A stretch of 64,000 nt of DNA from Rhizobium sp. BK418 (GCF_004341105.1 NZ_SLZK01000002.1:1-64000); one strand, 5' to 3'. Counted from the first letter of the stretch, positions 16,041 through 26,223 are shown. Notes: generated by a model not told the origin, from the sequence alone. Program-made: numbers and translations.

Positions 16041-16730
16041 ATGACGCTGACGCTTTACCTTCATCCCCTCGCCTCCTTCTGTCATAAGGTGCTGATTGCG
16101 CTTTATGAAAACGGGACCGCATTCGACAGCGAGATCGTCGATTTCGGCAATCCGGACTCCGCGGCAGCGCTGCTCGACAAGTGGCCGGTCGGCAAGATCC
16201 CGGTTCTGCATGATCAGGCGGCGCGGCGCACGATCCCGGAGACGTCGATCATCATAGAATATCTGCAGGCCCGCCATCCCGGGCCGGTGCGGCTGCTGCC
16301 GGACGATCCGGAAGAGCTCTTGCAGGTGCGGCTCTGGGATCGTTTCTACGATCTCTATGTGAGCGTGCCCGTGCAGAAAATCGTCACGGACAGGATCCGG
16401 CCTGCGGATGCCCATGATCCGCACGGCGTTGCCCAGGCGCACGCAACGCTCGATCAAGCCTATAAGATGATCGAGGCGCATATGCAGGAAAAGCTCTGGG
16501 CAACAGGGAACGATTTCACGATGGCCGACTGCGCGGCCTTGCCCGCACTGTTCTTCGCCTCCATCGTGCATCCGTTCACCGGGGAGCAGCAGGCGCTTTC
16601 CTCCTATCTGGAGCGTCTGTTACAACGTTCTTCCGTCAAACGCGTGCTGTCGGAAGCGCAGCCCTATTTTTCGATGTTTCCCTATCGGGAGGCGATGCCG
16701 GCGCGGTATCTTGAAGCTGCGGTATCTTGA
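16041..16730 (+). CDS. Glutathione S-transferase family protein
   Basis: 229 aa. The thioredoxin-like N-terminal domain (about residues 1-80) begins MTLTLYLHPLASFCHKVLIAL, with the Ser12/Cys14 region at the glutathione-activating position, and has GKIPVLHD and PETSIIIEYL. The C-terminal helical domain has NDFTMADCAALPAL, the N-capping box. It is the first gene of an operon with an ArsR regulator 9 bp downstream and an SRPBCC protein, behind two palindromic operators. Substrate is unknown. Confidence 0.88.
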   Translation: MTLTLYLHPLASFCHKVLIALYENGTAFDSEIVDFGNPDSAAALLDKWPVGKIPVLHDQAARRTIPETSIIIEYLQARHPGPVRLLPDDPEELLQVRLWDRFYDLYVSVPVQKIVTDRIRPADAHDPHGVAQAHATLDQAYKMIEAHMQEKLWATGNDFTMADCAALPALFFASIVHPFTGEQQALSSYLERLLQRSSVKRVLSEAQPYFSMFPYREAMPARYLEAAVS

Positions 16731-16739
16731 GGCAATGGA

Positions 16740-17084
16740 ATGGCAGAACTGGCGCCAGCCGAATTCGACCGGATGTTTCAGGCGCTCGCCGATCCCTATC
16801 GGCGCGGCTTCGTGGAGCAACTTTCGAAGGGACCGGCCTCCGTCACGGAACTGGCAGAGCCCGCCGATGTCGGCCTGCCGGCCGTGCTGAAACACCTACG
16901 CATTCTCGAAGAAAGCGGCATCGTCATTTCAGAAAAGACCGGGCGCGTGCGCACCTATCGCATGCAGCCAAAGGCATTCGGCGCCATCAACCAGTGGATC
17001 GAGCAGCGACAGGCCGAAATGCATGCGGCCTTCGACCGCCTTGCCCTGCTGATGGCGGAAACCCCTGAGGAAAAGGATCACTGA
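16740..17084 (+). CDS. ArsR-family transcriptional regulator
   Basis: 114 aa winged helix: FQALADPYRRGFVEQLSKGPASVTELAEPADVGLPAVLKHLRILEESGIV contains the ArsR helix-turn-helix with recognition helix LPAVLKHLRILEE. No metal-binding CxC motif is present, placing it in the non-metal group usually paired with SRPBCC/AHSA1 genes. It overlaps the SRPBCC gene by one base (TGATG) and follows the GST gene by 9 bp. Probable binding sites are the two palindromes upstream of the GST gene. Confidence 0.9.
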   Translation: MAELAPAEFDRMFQALADPYRRGFVEQLSKGPASVTELAEPADVGLPAVLKHLRILEESGIVISEKTGRVRTYRMQPKAFGAINQWIEQRQAEMHAAFDRLALLMAETPEEKDH

Positions 17085-17545
17085 TGGGTGTCACCGTCAA
17101 TCATCGAACCTTCGTCATCGAGCGCGATCTACCCGGCAGCGTCGCGCATGCTTTCCGTTTCTGGTCGGACCATCAGCTGAAGCGGCGCTGGACGGCCTGT
17201 CATCCCGACTGGCAGGTGATGGAAGATCGTTTCGACTTCGAGATCGGCGGGGCCGAGCGCATGACATGGCGCAAGCCAGACGGGACCGAGCAGGCGATGC
17301 GCGCCCATTATCTCGAAATCCATCCGCGCGAGCGCATCGTCTATGCCTATACGATGCTGACGGCGGGCAAGAGCATATCCTCATCGCTGGTGACGGTCGA
17401 GTTCACCGGACGCGGCGCCACGACGCTGATGACCTTTACCGAACAGGCCGTCTTTGGCGACCCCAGGGACGGCGATATCAGAGAAAGCGGCACCGGCATC
17501 GGCTTCGACCGGCTTTGCGAGGAAATGGCGGCTACGCCTGCTTGA
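17084..17545 (+). CDS. SRPBCC-family (AHSA1-like) protein
   Basis: 153 aa with the START/Bet v1-like fold of activator of Hsp90 ATPase-like proteins: FVIERDLPGSVAHAFRFWSDHQLKRRW at the start, MTWRKPDGTEQAMRAHYLEIHPRERIVYAYTM in the middle and a C-terminal GIGFDRLCEEMA. ArsR-AHSA1 pairs are common, and the AHSA1 partner is thought to bind a hydrophobic ligand; its role is unproven. Its 3' end overlaps the convergent CGNR gene by 14 bases (17532-17545). Confidence 0.85.
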   Translation: MGVTVNHRTFVIERDLPGSVAHAFRFWSDHQLKRRWTACHPDWQVMEDRFDFEIGGAERMTWRKPDGTEQAMRAHYLEIHPRERIVYAYTMLTAGKSISSSLVTVEFTGRGATTLMTFTEQAVFGDPRDGDIRESGTGIGFDRLCEEMAATPA

Positions 17546-18155
17546 CCCGGTGACGGTGCGCCGCCTGCTTGGCCCGGTTGCCGCAGAGCGCCATGCTGCA
17601 CCAGCGCCTGCGGTGGCCGCGCGTGTGATCCGCAAAAAGCAGCGTGCAGGACGGGCCTTCGCAAGCCTTCACATTCAAAAAATCCTCCGTACAGACGAAG
17701 CGGCCGAGCGCTTCGCCGACCGGTAGCAACAGCGCTTCCGGCGAGCGCCACTTGCGCATCGGCTGAAACTCGAAGATCTCGCCTTCGCCCGTCTGACGCG
17801 CCACGACGCGGCTATAGCCTTCGTCGCGCTCCAGCAGGCGGTTCAGCGGCTCCAGCTCGGTGAGCGCATCAGGCTTTAACTGCTTTCCCTTATGCTCGCG
17901 GACGAAAATCCGGAACCACTCGCGCAGGCTCCGCGCCTGATCGGCGACCTTGTCCAGCTCGCCCGGCAGCGCCTGGGCGCGGATGGCATCGAGTGTTTCC
18001 GGCGAGACGAGCCTTGCCTGCTGAAGCCAGCGCAGCAGGCCTTCCCCATCCTCGATCCAATCGATCGGCACATCGACCGGTGTCGCCACCGAATTCAGAA
18101 AATCCAGCGCCAGCGCATCGCCGAGAAAAAGAGCTGGAGAGTGGTTATCCATCAT
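17532..18155 (-). CDS. CGNR zinc-finger protein with ABATE domain
   Basis: 207 aa. The N-terminal ABATE domain (DUF1470) has ALALDFLNSVATP; the C-terminal zinc finger runs CEGPSCTLLFADHTRGHRRRWCSMALCGNR, with four cysteines and the terminal CGNRAKQAAHRHR. Such proteins are treated as stress-linked transcriptional regulators. It is divergent from the TMEM175 gene, with a GTTAC/GTAAC near-palindrome between them (18242-18261). The start at 18155 has AGGATTT upstream; the next codon is also ATG. Confidence 0.88.
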   Translation of the reverse strand: MMDNHSPALFLGDALALDFLNSVATPVDVPIDWIEDGEGLLRWLQQARLVSPETLDAIRAQALPGELDKVADQARSLREWFRIFVREHKGKQLKPDALTELEPLNRLLERDEGYSRVVARQTGEGEIFEFQPMRKWRSPEALLLPVGEALGRFVCTEDFLNVKACEGPSCTLLFADHTRGHRRRWCSMALCGNRAKQAAHRHRVKQA

Positions 18156-18241
18156 AAATCCTATTCAGGCTACCGCCTGCAATGCATGGCAGCGCTCCAA
18201 ATACACGGATTATATGTAACCGTTTAAAATGTAGTTGACAA

Positions 18242-18261
18242 GTTACTTACTCAGTAGTAAC
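18242..18261. promoter_or_regulatory. Near-palindrome GTTACTTACTCAGTAGTAAC with adjacent TTGACA
   Basis: The 20-base element sits between the CGNR gene and the TMEM175-like gene, directly after a perfect -35-like TTGACA (18235-18240, plus strand). One inserted base separates it from a perfect palindrome. An additional half-site ATGTAAC lies at about 18214. It is a plausible operator for the CGNR protein controlling both directions; this is inference. Confidence 0.45.
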
Positions 18262-18425
18262 CATTCTACGTGAGTTTGGACGGTTATGTCGCTCAAATAA
18301 GAAGAAGGCAGCCGCATAGCGATGGCGACGGCGCGAGAAGCTGAGCCGCAAGTCATCCGTGAGCGGCGGCGAGCGTGGCCACAGGCTGAATCCACCTGTC
18401 AATCGAGCTCCGAGGAGTGAGGCAA

Positions 18426-19028
18426 ATGCGCGAGCATAAGGTTACGACAGAACGCGTCGGCGCGTTTTCGGACGGCATGATCGCCGTTGTCATCACACTC
18501 ATGGCGCTGGAACTGAAAGCGCCGGAGGAAGCAACGGTCGGCGCGATCCTGGCGCTCTGGCAAACACCGCTCAGCTACGGCCTGAGCTATCTGTTCATCG
18601 CCATCATCTGGGTCAACCACCATCATCTGCTGCGGTTGGTGCGCTATGCCTCGCCGCAACTCATCTGGATCAACTTCGCGCATCTGTTCCTGGTGTCGCT
18701 GCTGCCATTCACGACGGCCTGGATGGCGCGCACGAATCTGGCGCCGGTCCCGGTCGCCGCCTATGCGATGGTCTTCGTGCTCGTCAATATCGCCTATCTG
18801 TTCTTCGAGCGGGAAATCCTCGCCCATGCCGAGGCAGGCGACATGCCGGAGTAGGCCCGCAGGCTGGCCCGCCGCCGGACATTGCTCGGCCTTGCCACCT
18901 TCACGGCAGCAGGGCTTGCCGCCCCGGCCCTGCCGCTTCTGGGCTTCGCGCTGATCTGCTGCGCGCTGCTGCTCTATCTGCGGCCGGAAATCTTCAACCA
19001 TCGCCAACAGCAACACCGGGGCCGCTGA
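18426..19028 (+). pseudogene. TMEM175-family channel gene interrupted by an in-frame amber codon
   Basis: The frame begins MREHKVTTERVGAFSDGMIAVVITLMALELKAP, the TM1 signature of bacterial TMEM175 (DUF1211) channels, in which the FSD motif lines the pore. It reaches a TAG at 18852-18854 after 142 codons (four helices). The same frame continues without another stop for 57 more codons: ARRLARRRTLLGLATFTAAG, then a hydrophobic LPLLGFALICCALLLYL segment, ending at TGA 19026-19028. Total length (about 200 codons) equals the usual family size, so one nonsense change has split an intact gene. Either a 142-aa product is made or the gene is inactive. RBS is GAGGAGTGAGG. Confidence 0.78.
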
Positions 19029-19090
19029 CGCCCGCCCGACACCACGATCCCAACCATGTCAACTGCACAACCACGTCAACTGAAGGAATC

Positions 19091-19936
19091 ATGATGATGA
19101 CCAATATCAGCTACCGTACAGCCACTGTTGATGGCACCAAGATCTTCTATCGCGAGGCTGGTCAGAAGGGCGCTCAGAAGCTTCTGTTGCTGCACGGCTT
19201 CCCAACCTCGGGGCACATGTTCCGCGACCTGATCCCGCTGCTGGCCGACCGCTACCACATTATCGCTCCCGACCTTCCGGGCTTCGGCCAGTCTGACGAT
19301 CCTGTGGCCAACAGCTTCGACAGTATCGCAGATACGATCGACCGCTTCACCGAGATCGTCGGCTTCGACCGCTTTGCCGTCTATGTGTTCGATTATGGCG
19401 CGCCGACGGGCTTCCGGTTGGCGGTAAAGCATCCCGAGCGGATCACGGCGATCATCTCGCAGAACGGTAATGCCTATGAGGAAGGCCTCAGCGACGGCTG
19501 GAACCCGATCCAGGCCTATTGGCAGGATGCGACGGAAGATAACCGCAATGCGCTGAAGGCGTTTCTCGGGCCGGAAGCAATCGTTTGGCAGTACACACAT
19601 GGCGTTACCGATACGGCCAGGATTTCACCCGATGGCTATTCGCTCGACAATTTCTATCTCTCGCGGCCGGGTGCTGAAAATGTGCAGCTCGATCTGATGG
19701 GCGACTACAAGAGCAATGTGGCGCTCTATCCGACCTTCCAGGAGTATTTCCGTACCTACAAGCCGCGCTTCCTCGCCGTCTGGGGCAAGAACGATCCCTT
19801 CTTCCTGCCGCCGGGCGCGGAAGCTTTCGCCCGCGATATTCCTGATGCTGTGATCAAATTCTTCGACACCGGCCATTTCGCGCTTGAAACGCATGCGGAA
19901 GAAATTGCCGCTGCGATCCGCGATTTCCTCGGCTGA
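19091..19936 (+). CDS. Alpha/beta hydrolase (haloalkane dehalogenase/epoxide hydrolase-like)
   Basis: 281 aa. HGFPTSG (residues 35-41) is the oxyanion motif. The nucleophile position is Asp101 in VFDYGAPTG, an acid rather than Ser, which is typical of haloalkane dehalogenases and epoxide hydrolases. WGKNDPFF supplies the Asp and DTGHFALE the His. The residue after the nucleophile is Tyr, where dehalogenases have Trp, so halide binding is doubtful and another substrate is likely. Three consecutive ATG codons begin the gene (19091, 19094, 19097), with GAAGGAATC upstream. Confidence 0.85.
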   Translation: MMMTNISYRTATVDGTKIFYREAGQKGAQKLLLLHGFPTSGHMFRDLIPLLADRYHIIAPDLPGFGQSDDPVANSFDSIADTIDRFTEIVGFDRFAVYVFDYGAPTGFRLAVKHPERITAIISQNGNAYEEGLSDGWNPIQAYWQDATEDNRNALKAFLGPEAIVWQYTHGVTDTARISPDGYSLDNFYLSRPGAENVQLDLMGDYKSNVALYPTFQEYFRTYKPRFLAVWGKNDPFFLPPGAEAFARDIPDAVIKFFDTGHFALETHAEEIAAAIRDFLG

Positions 19937-19946
19937 GGCTGACCGG

Positions 19947-20321
19947 CTATCCGGAGGTGATGCAGAAATTGTTGCCTTCCGGATCGTTCAGCACGGTGTA
20001 ATCAGCCGTTTCGCGCACAAAGGTCGCTCCCAGGGATATCAGGCGCGCGACCTCTTCTTTTCGGTCGTCGGCGGCGATATCGAGATGGACGCGGTTGCGG
20101 GCGGGCCGTTCTCCGCGCCGAAGGTGGAAACAGAGGCGTGTGCCCGGCCCCTCCACCATCACCACAGGGTCAGTCTCAGGTGTCAGACCTAACGCGGCGA
20201 GGCGGGCGATCTCGGCATCGTCATAGGGCAAGATTTCGTAACCATCGAGCGCCGCGGCCCAGAAGCGGGCGACGCGGAAGGGTTGATCGCAATCGATGAC
20301 GATTTCCTTCAGCCGCCCCAT
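19947..20321 (-). CDS. VOC-family (glyoxalase-like) protein
   Basis: 124 aa with two beta-alpha-beta-beta-beta modules: MGRLKEIVIDCDQPFRVARFWAAALDGYEI and NRVHLDIAADDRKEEVARLISLGATFV, ending in TVLNDPEGNNFCI, the vicinal oxygen chelate pattern. The subgroup looks like glyoxalase-like dioxygenase/bleomycin resistance proteins. It is convergent with the alpha/beta hydrolase (10-bp gap). The reaction is unknown. Confidence 0.85.
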   Translation of the reverse strand: MGRLKEIVIDCDQPFRVARFWAAALDGYEILPYDDAEIARLAALGLTPETDPVVMVEGPGTRLCFHLRRGERPARNRVHLDIAADDRKEEVARLISLGATFVRETADYTVLNDPEGNNFCITSG

Positions 20322-20395
20322 CGGCGCCTCATGTCAGCTGAGGCGAAAGGGAGTGCCTCCCGGTATCGGCAGTGATCCCCACTTCGTGCATCAAG

Positions 20396-20830
20396 TTAGG
20401 CGCTCGCTTTCTTCGATGCAGGTTTACGCGCGGTGTTCAGCGCCACCGCAGCCTGCACGAGGGCCTTCAGCGCCGCCTCATTGATCTCCTCCCCTTGGCG
20501 GATATCGATCGCGCGTCGCGTATTGCCTTCGAGGCTCGAGTTGAAAAGACCTGTGGGGTCTTCCACGGAAGCGCCCTTGGCGAAGGTCAGCTTCACCACG
20601 GCCTTGTAGGTTTCGCCGGTGCAGATGATGCCGGCATGTTCCCAGACCGGGACGCCGCGCCATTTCCACGTTTCCTCCACCTCCGGGTCGGCCTCGCGGA
20701 TGATGGCTCTGACGCGGGCAAGTGTTTCGCCGCGCCAGTCGCCAAGCTCCTCGATCTTGGCATCAATGCGTTCGGAGGGAGAGGCTTCCTCCGGTTCCGC
20801 TTCCTTCTTCGTCGTCGACGCCTTCTTCAT
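20396..20830 (-). CDS. DUF1801 protein (YdhG/YjbR-like fold), copy A
   Basis: 144 aa. A lysine-rich N-terminus (MKKASTTKKEAEPEE) and C-terminus (RKPASKKASA) flank a DUF1801 core: IREADPEVEETWKWRGVPVWEHAGIICTGETYKAVVKLTFAKGA. The family has no proven function. It follows another DUF1801 gene by 9 bp with its own strong AGGAGAGACC ribosome site, so the two form an operon. Charged tails might allow nucleic acid contact; this is speculation. Confidence 0.8.
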   Translation of the reverse strand: MKKASTTKKEAEPEEASPSERIDAKIEELGDWRGETLARVRAIIREADPEVEETWKWRGVPVWEHAGIICTGETYKAVVKLTFAKGASVEDPTGLFNSSLEGNTRRAIDIRQGEEINEAALKALVQAAVALNTARKPASKKASA

Positions 20831-20839
20831 GGTCTCTCC

Positions 20840-21271
20840 TTACATTTTCTCGCCGGGCAGCAGGCTTGCCTGTTTCACCCAAGATGTAAACTGCGCCTCG
20901 TCGATCTCATCCTGTTCGCGAATGTGGAAATAGCGTGTTTCCGCGGTCTTGGGTTCTCCCGGCGGAACGGGCTGCAAGGCAGCGCCGCGGAAGAAGGCGA
21001 CCTTGATATATTTGTCGAAACAGTGGATGCCGAGGAACCAGCCGTCGCCTTTCTTGCCGTAGAGCGGCGAGTTCCATTTGACGGCTTTGTGGGCATCGGG
21101 GACGGTGCTCATGATCAACGTGTCGAGGCGGCGTCCGACCTCGCTTTTCCAGCCGGGCATGGCAGCGATATAGGCCCGCACCGGGCCATCGCCCTCGCCT
21201 TTTGCGATCTGCGGATTGCCCCCGGATAACAGCTTCGGCGCTGCCGGCTTGGCTGATGTCTTATCGGTCAT
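20840..21271 (-). CDS. DUF1801 protein, copy B
   Basis: 143 aa. The core VRAYIAAMPGWKSEVGRRLDTLI and AVKWNSPLYGKKGDGWFLGIHCFDKYIKVAFFRGAAL is the DUF1801 pattern (KWNSPLY in place of the KWRGVPVW of copy A). The start at 21271 is set by the strong GGAGGAACTC before the ATG. It is first in a two-gene operon with copy A and is divergent from the ABC-F gene, with a 163-bp intergenic region. The copies are clearly diverged, so this is an old paralogy. Confidence 0.82.
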   Translation of the reverse strand: MTDKTSAKPAAPKLLSGGNPQIAKGEGDGPVRAYIAAMPGWKSEVGRRLDTLIMSTVPDAHKAVKWNSPLYGKKGDGWFLGIHCFDKYIKVAFFRGAALQPVPPGEPKTAETRYFHIREQDEIDEAQFTSWVKQASLLPGEKM

Positions 21272-21434
21272 GAGTTCCTCCACGGGTGGGGATAATAAGG
21301 GAGGCTGCCTCGATTTCCAGTCACACGGAACCGGCCGTTTTCAACATCACAGCTTCATGACGCTGAAAACCTGCGACAGGAGCGAAAACCCGTGGCATAA
21401 GGGCGCCAAATTCTTCCAAGCTCCCGCGTCAAAC

Positions 21435-23053
<1,619 letters not shown>

Positions 23054-23057
<4 letters not shown>

Positions 23058-24010
23058 GAGCGAGTGAAAGCGTCTATATTAGTCAGTTCCGCCGAGAGCG
23101 CCCACAAACGGGCCGCCTGGTCGGGATCGACGGCATAGGCACGCACGCTGGTTTCCGCACCGTCATCGGAGATGACGGCGACATCGCAATCTGCGCAATA
23201 GAGGCCGCCGAGTCCTTCCAGCTGCGGCGAGGTTGCGGCCCAGACCTGTGTCGCGGCACCCTGCGCGGGCGTCTTGAAACTTGGGTCTATCGCGTTGCCC
23301 TCGGCATCGATCCAGCCGGCGGCGACCATGTCCTCCTTCTCCAGATGCCGCTGCAGCGGTGTCAGGATCTTGCCGGGATGCAGCGAGAAGGCGCGTATGC
23401 CGGCATCCCTGCCCAACCTATCGAGCTGCACCGCAAAGAGCGCGTTTGCGGTCTTCGACTGTCCATAGGCCTGCCACCGGTCATAATCCCTGGAGAACTG
23501 GACATCGTTCCAGCGGATAGGCGTGATGCCATGGGCACCGGAGGAGACCGCAACCACGCGGGCTCCGCTTGCAATCGCCGGCCGGAGACGGTTGACGAGC
23601 GCGAAATGGCCCAGATGGTTGGTGGCGAACTGCGCTTCCCAGCCCGGCCCCACCCGCGTTTCCGGGCAAGCCATGATGCCGGCACTGTTGATGATGATAT
23701 CGGCCTTGTGTCCCGAAGCGACGAAGCGCTCGGCAAACTGCCGCACGCTTTCAAGGTCGGCGAGATCGAGTCTGTCGATCTCCACATTTCCGACATCTGC
23801 GAGTGTTTGGGTGGCCTCCTCTGGCCGGCGGGCGCCGACCAGCACATGCGCGCCTGCCCGCGACAGCGCCTTGGTCGTTTCCAGCCCGAGGCCGGAATGG
23901 CCGCCGGTGACGATCGCGAGCTTGCCCGAGAGATCGATGCCGGCGAGCACGTCGTCAGCCGTCGAACGGGCGCCGAAACCGGAGCCGATGGGGTGTTGTG
24001 CGTTTTCCAT
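23054..24010 (-). CDS. SDR-family oxidoreductase (paralogue pair, copy 1)
   Basis: 318 aa NAD(P)-dependent short-chain dehydrogenase. The cofactor motif is TGGHSGLG (about residues 35-42), NSAGIMA is the later NAG-type motif, and YGQSK is the catalytic Tyr-x3-Lys. The N-terminus HPIGSGFGARSTADDVLAGIDLSGK and the C-terminal LEGLGGLYCADCDVA are shared with the SDR at 45452-46426. It is divergent from an AraC regulator, and its stop region overlaps the ABC-F stop by four bases. Substrate unknown. Confidence 0.88.
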
Positions 24011-24053
24011 TGATGTCTCCCTTCTGCTTTCGGTCGAAGAGTAATGCGGTGGC

Positions 24054-24072
24054 GCGCATACGATCTATGCGC
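24054..24072. promoter_or_regulatory. Perfect inverted repeat GCGCATA-N5-TATGCGC
   Basis: Seven-base perfect arms lie in the 101-bp gap between the divergent SDR and AraC genes. It is a candidate operator of the AraC protein, although AraC proteins more often bind direct repeats; a hairpin role in the leader is the alternative. I found no equivalent in the second SDR/AraC gap. Confidence 0.5.
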
Positions 24073-24111
24073 TAAAGTCCGTAATCTGTTTGCAATCGTC
24101 CGGATTTTCGC

Positions 24112-25047
24112 ATGAATTCTGTTTCGGTGGATCCCCTTTCCGACGTATTGGCGCTCCTGAAGCCGAAGAGCTATGTCTCGCTGGGGCTCGATGCCGGCCG
24201 CGACTGGGCGATCGATTTCCCGCCGCCTCAGGGCATCAAGTTCAATGCCGTGCTTTCAGGCAGTTGCTGGCTGGAGATGGATGGTATCGCTGAGCCTGTC
24301 CGGCTGGAGGAAGGCGACTGTTTTCTGCTGACGCAGAGCCGGCCTTTCCGCATGATGAGCGATCGCAGCCTGCCGACAATCCCGGCCCATGATATCTATG
24401 CGCATGCGAAGGACGGGATTGCCACCTGCAACGGCGGCGGCGCCTTCTTCCTGGTCGGCAGCCGTTTCGGCTTTTCCGGCGCTGGCGCGGACTTGCTGGT
24501 CGGCATATTGCCGCCCGTCGTCCACATCAGCGAACATTCGGATCAGGCTTCGGTCCTGCGTTTTGCGATCGACCAGATGGCCCGCGAGCTGCGCAGCCGG
24601 CATCCGGGCGGTTTCCTGATGACCGAGCATCTGGCGCATATCATGCTGATGCAGATCCTGCGGCTCTATCTTGCCGCACCCGATACCCAAGGCACCGGCT
24701 GGCTCTTTGCGCTTGCAGATCGGCAGATCGGCCTGGCGATCGGCGCCATGCATGCCGAACCCGCCCGCCGCTGGACGCTGCAGCAGCTTGCTGCCCTGGC
24801 CGGCATGTCGCGCTCCTCCTTTGCCGAGCGCTTCAAGGAGAAGGTTGGAGCAGCGCCAATGGATTATCTCACCCGCTGGCGCATGATGCTGGCAAGCGAC
24901 CGGCTGACAAACGGCAGCGAGCCGATCGGCACGATCGCTCTTTCGCTCGGCTACGAGTCCGAAAGCGCCTTCAGCACCGCCTTCAAACGGGTGATGGCAC
25001 GCTCGCCGCGGCGATATGGCCGGGAGGCGGCCAGCCAAGCGAGATAA
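24112..25047 (+). CDS. AraC-family regulator with cupin domain (paralogue pair, copy 1)
   Basis: 311 aa. The N-terminal half is a cupin-type effector domain (IKFNAVLSGSCWLEMDG, then EEGDCFLLTQ). The C-terminal 100 residues are two helix-turn-helices: WTLQQLAALAGMSRSSFAERFKEKVGAAPMDYLTRWRM and IGTIALSLGYESESAFSTAFKRV, the AraC signature, ending SPRRYG. It is divergent from an SDR gene, its presumed target. The pair is paralogous to the genes at 45452-47647. Confidence 0.9.
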   Translation: MNSVSVDPLSDVLALLKPKSYVSLGLDAGRDWAIDFPPPQGIKFNAVLSGSCWLEMDGIAEPVRLEEGDCFLLTQSRPFRMMSDRSLPTIPAHDIYAHAKDGIATCNGGGAFFLVGSRFGFSGAGADLLVGILPPVVHISEHSDQASVLRFAIDQMARELRSRHPGGFLMTEHLAHIMLMQILRLYLAAPDTQGTGWLFALADRQIGLAIGAMHAEPARRWTLQQLAALAGMSRSSFAERFKEKVGAAPMDYLTRWRMMLASDRLTNGSEPIGTIALSLGYESESAFSTAFKRVMARSPRRYGREAASQAR

Positions 25048-25206
25048 GATCACGTAAAATAGGGCCGACGGGTAAAAGACCGCCGGCTGCAGGTCTTGCA
25101 GCGGAGCGTTCGGTTACATAGTTATCAGGGGAATGGTATGCGTCCGGCCCTTGCCGGCCCTCGCAACATTCCCGGCCTTTGTGCCGCGCCTTACGAGGAT
25201 GAAACC

Positions 25207-26112
25207 ATGAATATCGACAGGATTCTGCGGTCAGTTGTGGCCGTTCGCGCCTCCATCCCCGAAGATGCCTTCACCGCGAATACGCTGGGCACCCGCCGGG
25301 AAGGAAGCGGCGTCGTCATCAGAGATAACGGGCTGGTGCTGACCATCGGCTACCTGATCACCGAAGCCGATGAGATCTGGCTGACGCGCCAGGACGGCAA
25401 GGTCGTTCCCGGCCATGCGCTGGCTTACGATCAGGAAACCGGCTTCGGCCTCATCCAGGCGCTTGCGCCCCTCGACCTGCCGGCCGTCGAAATCGGTGAC
25501 AAGGTCAAGACGGCGGTCGGCGATGCCGTGCTCTTTATCGATGGCCTTGGTGAATTCGTGGAGGCTCATATTGTCGCCAAACAGGAATTTGCGGGCTATT
25601 GGGAATATCTGCTCGATGAAGCGATCTTCATTGCGCCCGCCCATCCTTCCTGGGGCGGCGCGGCGCTCATCAGCGACGAGGGCAAGCTGCTCGGTATCGG
25701 TTCGCTACGCCTGCAGATGGTCCAAGGCGACGAGGTCGCCGATATCAACATGGTCGTGCCGATCAATCTTCTGCCGCCGATCCTTGAGGACGTGCTGAAT
25801 CACGGCCATATCGACAGACCGCCACGCCCCTGGCTCGGCGCCTTTTCGGCCGAAAGCAACGGCGAAGTCGTGGTCATGAGCGTTGCCAAAGGCAGCCCGG
25901 CGGCCAAGGCCGGCCTGCAGCAGGGTGACGTCATCTCGGAGATCCGCGACGGCGAAGTTGACGGATTGGCCGATTTCTACCGCAAGGTCTGGAAGAGCGG
26001 CCCCGCCGGAGCCGAAATCCCGATGCGCGTGCTGCGCAATGGCCGCGAGGCCTGGCTGCGTATCAAATCGGCCGACCGTAACAGCTTCCTCAAAAAGCCG
26101 CTGATGCAGTAA
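25207..26112 (+). CDS. HtrA/S1C-like pseudoprotease with PDZ domain
   Basis: 301 aa. The order is that of HtrA proteases: GSGVVIRDNGLVLTIGYLI (about residues 33-51), DQETGFGLIQA (75-85), HPSWGGAALIS (146-156) and a PDZ domain (about 208-287, VVVMSVAKGSPAAKAGLQQGDVI). All three catalytic positions are changed: Tyr49 for His, Gly79 for Asp and Trp149 for Ser. No signal peptide is present, so it should be cytosolic. It may bind peptides without cutting. The ATG at 25207 has GAGGATGAAACC upstream; an in-frame ATG at 25138 with GGGGAAT is the alternative. A GCGGGGC-GAGA-GCCCCGC hairpin follows the stop (26114-26131), without a T-run. Confidence 0.82.
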   Translation: MNIDRILRSVVAVRASIPEDAFTANTLGTRREGSGVVIRDNGLVLTIGYLITEADEIWLTRQDGKVVPGHALAYDQETGFGLIQALAPLDLPAVEIGDKVKTAVGDAVLFIDGLGEFVEAHIVAKQEFAGYWEYLLDEAIFIAPAHPSWGGAALISDEGKLLGIGSLRLQMVQGDEVADINMVVPINLLPPILEDVLNHGHIDRPPRPWLGAFSAESNGEVVVMSVAKGSPAAKAGLQQGDVISEIRDGEVDGLADFYRKVWKSGPAGAEIPMRVLRNGREAWLRIKSADRNSFLKKPLMQ

Positions 26113-26161
26113 GGCGGGGCGAGAGCCCCGCTGGCCGGTATCAGAGATAGAGTTGCCCCAC

Positions 26162-26223
26162 CCGGCAGCTTTTATATGTAGAGGAGCGCCATCCGGCAGT
26201 CTTTATATGTAGAGTGGCGCCAT
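26162..26223. repeat. 31-bp tandem duplication carrying a stop codon
   Basis: Two 31-base copies, 26162-26192 and 26193-26223, share CCGGCAG, TTTATATGTAGAG and GCGCCAT. Read on the minus strand, each copy encodes the end of the esterase (MAxLYI and TAA), so the 3' end of the gene with its stop codon is duplicated just past the true stop. A faint third copy may precede at 26130-26161. Confidence 0.75.

Noticed and set aside
26114..26131. GCGGGGC-GAGA-GCCCCGC as a Rho-independent terminator
   Set aside because: The stem is good but no T-run follows, so it is only noted in the neighbouring gene entry.
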